Shown: positions 59,201 through 64,000 of the stretch, in pieces
How positions within the stretch are numbered: the first letter of the stretch is position 1
How the letters are laid out: every line of letters starts with the position of its first letter
Source of the DNA: Fibrobacter sp. UBA7003
GTDB lineage: Bacteria > Fibrobacterota > Fibrobacteria > Fibrobacterales > Fibrobacteraceae
Direction of reading: 5' to 3'
Length of the DNA stretch: 64,000 nucleotides
Assembly: GCA_002449765.1 (NCBI GenBank)
Contig: DJXN01000008.1
Span: forward strand, 129,626-193,625
Notes under the pieces: model-generated
Seen by the model: the letters and a program-made list of their open reading frames with translations, nothing else
Told to the model about the DNA's origin: nothing
Databases searched by the model: none
Made by a program: the position numbers and the translations under genes

Positions 59201-59946
59201 ATTTCTGGTGGCGGCAGGGCCTCGAAGGCGGCTTTCGCGTCCTGCACGTTCTCGTTGATTACGTCCTTCTTGATGAGTCCGTCACGGAGCGTGATGGTGC
59301 GCCCGCTGAAGGTCGCGATGTCGGGCTCGTGCGTTACGAAGGCGATGGTTTTCCCCTGGCGGTTGAGTTCCTGGAAAATCATCATGATTTCGTAGCTCGT
59401 GCGCGTGTCGAGGTTCCCGGTGGCCTCGTCGGCGAGGATGATGACCGGGTCGTTCACGAGTGCGCGCGCGATGGCGACACGCTGCTGTTGGCCGCCCGAA
59501 AGCTGGTTCGGCACATGGTTCATGCGTTCGGCAAGCCCGACCCTTTCCAGGGCCTCGATGGCGCGGCGCCTCCTTTCGGATGCGCTCACTCCCGAATTGT
59601 ACAGGAGCGGCAGTTCCACGTTCTCGATGGCGGTCGTGCGGTTCAGCAGGTTGTAGCTCTGGAATACGAACCCGATTTTCTTGCTCCTTATGCGTGCGAG
59701 CGCGTCGCGCTTGAGCTTTTCGGTATGCTCGCCGTCCAGTATGTAGTGCCCGGAGGTGGGGCGGTCCATGCACCCGAGTATGTTGAGCATCGTCGACTTG
59801 CCCGATCCGCTGGTCCCCATGATGGTCACGAACTCGCCTGGATGTATATTAAAGTTTACACCGCGCAGCGCATGTACGGTCTCGTCGCCCATCTTGAAGT
59901 CGCGACGGATGTCCTGTATCGAAAGTATGGGGCTTTTTTCACTCAT
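59188..59946 (-). CDS. MacB-type ABC transporter ATP-binding protein
   Basis: 252 residues: Walker [10 protein letters not shown] (44-52), Q-loop FVFQSYNLL, signature [15 protein letters not shown], Walker [14 protein letters not shown] and the switch His in VTHEPD. Closest in type to LolD/MacB ATPases and paired with the permease downstream. ATG 59946 is used; 59955 is an equally possible start (three more residues). The open frame continues far upstream but has no similarity there. No membrane-fusion protein gene is adjacent. Confidence 0.92.
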   Translation of the reverse strand: MSEKSPILSIQDIRRDFKMGDETVHALRGVNFNIHPGEFVTIMGTSGSGKSTMLNILGCMDRPTSGHYILDGEHTEKLKRDALARIRSKKIGFVFQSYNLLNRTTAIENVELPLLYNSGVSASERRRRAIEALERVGLAERMNHVPNQLSGGQQQRVAIARALVNDPVIILADEATGNLDTRTSYEIMMIFQELNRQGKTIAFVTHEPDIATFSGRTITLRDGLIKKDVINENVQDAKAAFEALPPPEMIDD

Positions 59947-60154
59947 TTTCGTCATTTTAGATGTCTTGGCGCATATTTCCGTTGCACGGGGGGTAGAAGA
60001 TAATATATTTGTGGTTGATGTGTGGCGAAAAACTGGCCCAAAAGCCGGGGTGATTTTCGTCACTATTTCTTTTTTTGCTAGCTTTTGTAATAATAATGTA
60101 TTTTTCCCTCGTTGAACGTATCTTGACGTTTGATAATGACTTGGAGATTTTTTG

Positions 60155-62275
60155 ATGGATAATAAGGTACCGCAAGGCGCTACTGCGAAACCGGAAGATG
60201 ACGAGATCGACATTCTCGAAATTCTGGTGTTCTTGAAGAGCAAGTGGAAGTTCTTGACGATTTTCCTTGTTTTGGGGCTTTTTGCAGGTGGCGTTGCTTC
60301 CATGTGGATGCGTCCCGCGTACAAGAGCGATATCCTTCTGCAGGTGGATGTTAAGGGCAACAAGTCGTCCAAGGCGCTTGGCGAAATGGGTGCCCTCCTG
60401 GATGTATCTACCCCCTCCGAAGCAGAAATGCAACTCATCAAGAGCCGCATGGTGCTCTCTACGGTCGTCGATGAGCAGCGCCTCTGCTATTCGGCCGTAC
60501 CGCTGGACAAGGTCGACCGCCTTTTGCACAGGGAAGGCCGCATGGACCTCGAGTTCCTGAGCATCCCGCGTGCCGTATCCGAGGCGAAAATCAAGATCAA
60601 GGCCCGTGTGCTGCCCGATTCCACCAAGTTCGAACTCCTGGGCGAGGACGATGCCGTATTGCTGAAGGGCGAGGTCGGGGAAACCTACAGGCAACCCTAT
60701 GCGGGCGATACGCTTGCCATTTGCGTGCGGTCCATGAAGGCCCGTCCGGGCCAGACCTTCCTCCTGGGGGCGACCCATCCTCAGATGGCGGTTGCCGGTC
60801 TCCTGGGTGGCCTGAGCGTCTCGGAAGAGGGCAAGAATTCCGGGATTATCCGCGTCTCGATGCAGCACGCCTACCCGGACCGCGTGGCGGATATCCTGAA
60901 TTCCATCGCGAATACCTACCTCAAGCAGAATATCGAAATGCGTAGCGCCGAGGCGAAGAAAACCCTCGACTTCCTCGAGGAACAGCTCCCCAGCGTTAAG
61001 GCAAAGCTCGATTCTTCCGAACAGAAGCTTACCTCGTTCCGCAATGCGAACGGGACTATCGACCTTTCGGGTGAAACGCGCGTACACCTCGAAAAGGACG
61101 TGAGCCTCCAGCAGCGCCTGCTCGAACTTGAACAGAAGAAGCAGGAAGCCCTGCGCCTGTTCCAGGCGGAACACCCGACGGTCCGTACCATCGAGCAGCA
61201 GCAGGCTAGGCTCTATGGCGAACTTGCGAAGCAGAAGAAGGCGGCGGACAAGCTCCCCAAGACCCAGCAGGAATTCCTCTCCCTGCAAGAGGAAGTGGAA
61301 GTCAACAACAAGCTTTACACGAACCTCCTGAACAATATCCAGCAGCTCCGCGTGGTGCAGGCGGGTGAAGTCGGAAACGTGCGTATCGTGGACCAGGCCT
61401 ACGTGCCCATAAAGCCTGCGAAGCCGAACCGCAAGCTGATTTTTGGCGGTGTCGCCTTGGCGTTCCTCCTCCTTGGCTGTGCCATCGTGCTCGTGCGCCG
61501 CATGTCGCATAACGGTGTCGCGAGCAGTACCGAGGTCGAGCAGGCTACAGGTATCGGCGTGTACGGAAAGCTCCCGATGCTCGGCAAGGGCACCGAGAAC
61601 AACGTGCTCGATCCGGTCGTGCACGAAAAGCCCGACGAACCGTTTGCCGAGGCGGTCCGTGCCCTCAGGACGGCGCTCGAGTTCTCGCTCTTTGCCGACG
61701 GCAAGAAGGTCCTTATGGTATCGGGCCTCATAGAGGGCGTGGGCAAGTCGTTCGTCTCGACGAACCTCGCATGCTCCTTTGCCATGTCGGGCAAGAAGGT
61801 TTTGCTTGTGGATATGGACCTGCGCCGTGGCCGCATGTTCAAGAAGGGCCACAAGGGCCTCTGCGAAATGCTCCGTGCCGAAAAGTTCGATGACGAGTAC
61901 ATCGAGATGGTTAGCGAGAACTACCACATCATCGGTTCGGGCAAGCGCGTGGTGAACCCGGGCGACCTCTTGAACAAGAACCGCTTCGGTACGTTCCTCG
62001 ACACGTTCCGTAAAAAATACGACCTGATTATTCTTGATACCCCGCCTATATTCCAGTGCAGCGATGCGCTCCTGGTCGAAAAATATGCGGATTACCTTTT
62101 GTGCGTGCTGAAGCAGTCGGCGCATAGCATGGATAACATCCAGGAAGCGCTCTCTACCTTCGACCGCAGTACCGAAACACCTTTGCCCAAGGCCTTCGTG
62201 TTCAACAAGTGCGAACGTCATTCGGGTTACGGTTATGGTGGCTACTACGGCTACTATGGCTACAAGAAGTATTAA
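60155..62275 (+). CDS. Wzz-type chain-length determinant fused to BY-kinase
   Basis: 706 residues, bacterial tyrosine kinase for polysaccharide export. The Wzz domain has membrane helices at about 30-50 and 425-447 with a coiled-coil periplasmic loop between. The cytoplasmic kinase has Walker A near 521-533 (SGLIEGVGKSF, with Leu-Ile-Glu in place of the usual Pro-rich residues), Walker A-prime VLLVDMDLRRGRM and Walker B LIILDTPP. The C terminus ends in an unusually dense tyrosine/glycine cluster (GYGYGGYYGYYGYKKY), the expected site of autophosphorylation. GGAG before ATG 60155. It is followed by an outer-membrane protein gene. Confidence 0.92.
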   Translation: MDNKVPQGATAKPEDDEIDILEILVFLKSKWKFLTIFLVLGLFAGGVASMWMRPAYKSDILLQVDVKGNKSSKALGEMGALLDVSTPSEAEMQLIKSRMVLSTVVDEQRLCYSAVPLDKVDRLLHREGRMDLEFLSIPRAVSEAKIKIKARVLPDSTKFELLGEDDAVLLKGEVGETYRQPYAGDTLAICVRSMKARPGQTFLLGATHPQMAVAGLLGGLSVSEEGKNSGIIRVSMQHAYPDRVADILNSIANTYLKQNIEMRSAEAKKTLDFLEEQLPSVKAKLDSSEQKLTSFRNANGTIDLSGETRVHLEKDVSLQQRLLELEQKKQEALRLFQAEHPTVRTIEQQQARLYGELAKQKKAADKLPKTQQEFLSLQEEVEVNNKLYTNLLNNIQQLRVVQAGEVGNVRIVDQAYVPIKPAKPNRKLIFGGVALAFLLLGCAIVLVRRMSHNGVASSTEVEQATGIGVYGKLPMLGKGTENNVLDPVVHEKPDEPFAEAVRALRTALEFSLFADGKKVLMVSGLIEGVGKSFVSTNLACSFAMSGKKVLLVDMDLRRGRMFKKGHKGLCEMLRAEKFDDEYIEMVSENYHIIGSGKRVVNPGDLLNKNRFGTFLDTFRKKYDLIILDTPPIFQCSDALLVEKYADYLLCVLKQSAHSMDNIQEALSTFDRSTETPLPKAFVFNKCERHSGYGYGGYYGYYGYKKY

Positions 62276-62295
62276 CAACACAATAAGGAGAATAG

Positions 62296-64000
62296 ATGAA
62301 AAAAGCAATCGCTCTTTCACTACTAGCCGGTAGTCTCGCCTTCGCCCAAAGCGGGTTGATGGGTGGGTCTGACGGTATCCACCAGCATAATGCCAGAACC
62401 CTCGGCCAGTGGAATTTTGTCATTGGCACGGGTGGTGACATTACTCTGGATAACTGGTCCCTTACTCGCGGTGGTCAGTACACCTCCAAGGGCAAGACCT
62501 ATACCTTAAATCGCTGGGACTGGACTCTCGCCGGTAACTTCAATGCGGCAATCGGTCTTCTCGACTTCTTGGATGTCGGTGTGAGCCTCCCGCTCTACTA
62601 CGACCACGCCAACGACGACGAAGGCCCGTCCGGTTACTATGACATGTGGACCACGAGCCGTGGCGACCTTGACCTCTGGTTCAAGGCTGGCGTCCCGTTC
62701 AGTGACGAGAGCATCTTCGGCCTTGCCGCCATGTTCGACTTCTACATCCCGACTGGCGAAAACTCCGTGGGTACGCGTCCGCGTCACGCCTGGTACCTGA
62801 ACGATGAAGGCTACACCCATCCGTTCTCTGCCGACGCGTTTGCGATGGCCGCGACTCTCGAATTCACCTTGGACCTCACCAAGAAGAATATCCCCATCCG
62901 TTGGAACACCCATGCGGGCTTCGTGCTTGCTACCGGTGACGGACAGGCCAATACGCTTGTCTACGGTACGGGTATCAACTGGCTCCCGCTCTCCTGGTTG
63001 GACGCCTTCGTCGAATACTCTGGCGAATACCGCGTGCAGAAGACGGGTTACCCGCGTGACATGATGGCCGACCCGATGATCGTTACTCCGGGTCTCCGCT
63101 TCCACCTGCCCTGGAACATCGACTTCGCCATGGGTCTCGATATGTCCGTCCGCGCCCTTACCAACATCGGCTACGATTGGAAGGAAGAGATGGAAGATGT
63201 TGAGAAGTTCACGGTCCGCTACATCGATGAACGCGGCAACAAGGTCACCTACGGCTACGTTCCGACCCCGCGCTTTGCCGGTACTGCTGCCCTTACCTGG
63301 CGCTTCGGCGGCAAGGACAAGGATGAAGACAGCGACGGCATCAACGACAATAACGACAAGTGCCCGCATACACCTTCTGGCGCTGTTGTTGATTCTACTG
63401 GCTGCCCGCTCGATGGCGACAAGGACGGCGTTCTCGATGGCTTCGACAAGTGCCCCGGCACTCCGGAAGGCGCAACGATCGACTCTGTCGGCTGCCCGAT
63501 CGATACGGACAAGGATGGCGTTTACGACGGTCTTGACAAGTGCCCCGAAACCAAGGAAGGCGCTAACGTCGGCATCAACGGCTGCGAAGGCGACTTCGAC
63601 GGCGACGGCGTGGAAGATTCCTTCGACCGCTGCCCGAACACCAAGCAGGGCGTGCCTGTCGATTCCACGGGTTGCCCGAAGGATAGCGACAAGGACGGCG
63701 TGACCGACGACATGGACAAGTGTGCCGATACTCCGGCTGGCTTCACTGTCGATTCTACCGGCTGCCCGGTCGACAACGACAAGGACGGCATCCCGGATGC
63801 TCTCGACAAGTGCCTCAACACTCCGGCTGGCCTCCCGGTTGACTCCGTGGGCTGCCCGGCTGACGCTGACAAGGATGGCGTGCCCGATGCCCTCGACAAG
63901 TGCCCGAACACCAAGCAGGGTGCCCAGGTGAACTCCGAAGGCTGCGAAGGCGACTTCGACAACGACGGTATCCCCGATGCTATGGACAAGTGCCCGAACA
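62296..64000 (+). CDS. Outer-membrane protein with TSP type-3 calcium repeats (3'-truncated)
   Basis: At least 568 residues, running off the right edge. Signal peptide ends AFA; AAGGAG lies upstream of the ATG. Residues about 20-335 look like a beta-barrel (alternating strands such as WNFVIGTGGDITLDNWS and GTAALTWRFGG). From about residue 340, acidic thrombospondin type-3 repeats begin (DKDEDSDGINDNNDKCP) and repeat every 34-36 residues: D-x-DGVxDxxDKCPxTPxGxxVDSxGCP, at least six units. Such repeats bind calcium. In related proteins an OmpA peptidoglycan-binding domain follows; here the end is not visible. Confidence 0.88.
   Translation, partial: MKKAIALSLLAGSLAFAQSGLMGGSDGIHQHNARTLGQWNFVIGTGGDITLDNWSLTRGGQYTSKGKTYTLNRWDWTLAGNFNAAIGLLDFLDVGVSLPLYYDHANDDEGPSGYYDMWTTSRGDLDLWFKAGVPFSDESIFGLAAMFDFYIPTGENSVGTRPRHAWYLNDEGYTHPFSADAFAMAATLEFTLDLTKKNIPIRWNTHAGFVLATGDGQANTLVYGTGINWLPLSWLDAFVEYSGEYRVQKTGYPRDMMADPMIVTPGLRFHLPWNIDFAMGLDMSVRALTNIGYDWKEEMEDVEKFTVRYIDERGNKVTYGYVPTPRFAGTAALTWRFGGKDKDEDSDGINDNNDKCPHTPSGAVVDSTGCPLDGDKDGVLDGFDKCPGTPEGATIDSVGCPIDTDKDGVYDGLDKCPETKEGANVGINGCEGDFDGDGVEDSFDRCPNTKQGVPVDSTGCPKDSDKDGVTDDMDKCADTPAGFTVDSTGCPVDNDKDGIPDALDKCLNTPAGLPVDSVGCPADADKDGVPDALDKCPNTKQGAQVNSEGCEGDFDNDGIPDAMDKCPN

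Noticed and set aside
59957-62320. 787-codon open frame on the minus strand opposite the BY-kinase
   Set aside because: Codon-bias shadow: the plus strand encodes clear Wzz and kinase motifs with a ribosome binding site, while the minus reading is Leu/His/Arg-rich with no domain.
63320-64000. Periodic ~102-108-nt repeats at the right edge
   Set aside because: Explained by thrombospondin type-3 protein repeats; not a CRISPR array.

Overview
The window is best explained as a chromosomal segment of a Fibrobacter species (phylum Fibrobacterota, gut fibre degraders). Supporting signs are proteins carrying the Fibrobacter-specific paralogous domain TIGR02145 (39.8-41.7 kb, and the C terminus of the 47.6 kb gene), a TIGR02147-type protein (17.4-18.2 kb), lipoproteins with long poly-serine linkers, a type III glutamine synthetase, an expansin-like wall-loosening lipoprotein, a GH5 cellulase-type enzyme and MqnA of the futalosine menaquinone pathway. 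Most genes are GC-rich. The first ~10 kb and the 21.2-24.4 kb stretch are clearly richer in A+T and look acquired. I see no rRNA, tRNA, CRISPR array or intact insertion sequence.

Region by region: (1) 0-10.9 kb is a defence island: hsdR (cut by the window edge), hsdM, a mosaic hsdS, an AAA ATPase/HNH nuclease pair resembling Septu, a DUF1016 (YhcG-like) nuclease flanked by a 58-bp direct repeat, a SIR2-like protein, and remnants of three other accessory genes (another DUF1016 tail, an AlbA-type regulator tail and a DinD fragment). (2) 10.9-21.2 kb holds an expansin, a membrane HD-GYP phosphodiesterase, lipoproteins, a TIGR02147 operon and a LuxR/TPR regulator upstream of a YiiX-like protein gene. 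(3) 21.4-24.4 kb has an orphan RelB/DinJ antitoxin and a compact three-gene cassette: a candidate leader-bearing peptide precursor, a radical SAM/SPASM enzyme, and a second SPASM-like protein lacking the iron-sulphur CxxxCxxC motif. It ends in a perfect intrinsic terminator and is the best candidate for an undescribed RiPP system. (4) 24.4-30.4 kb has an NtrC-type activator divergent from glnN, with paired dyad sites between them, a DEAD-box helicase, and a Fic protein whose catalytic motif is degraded.

(5) 30.4-39.8 kb is an uptake region: a sigma70-type promoter, a cobalamin riboswitch with a closing P1 helix, a BtuB-like receptor, a beta-propeller lipoprotein (possible functional analogue of Bacteroides BtuG), then a complete TonB energising operon (DUF3450, two ExbB-type proteins, ExbD, TonB, TPR). 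(6) 39.8-64 kb is mostly core genes: glucokinase, an oxidoreductase/beta-propeller fusion, sufS-tcdA-dtd, epmA, a TlpA-like redoxin, pilT-pilC, pflA, GH5, mqnA, a REC-GGDEF protein, eda, a MacB-type ABC exporter, a Wzz/BY-kinase, and an outer-membrane protein with thrombospondin type 3 calcium repeats that runs off the end.

A recurring regulatory pattern is a TATATT-like -10 hexamer ending only 6-7 nt before an ATG that lacks a ribosome binding site (TIGR02147 gene, NtrC-like gene, fic, sufS, pilT, eda). This suggests leaderless mRNAs. All functional names come from reading motifs and family patterns by eye; no database search was possible.
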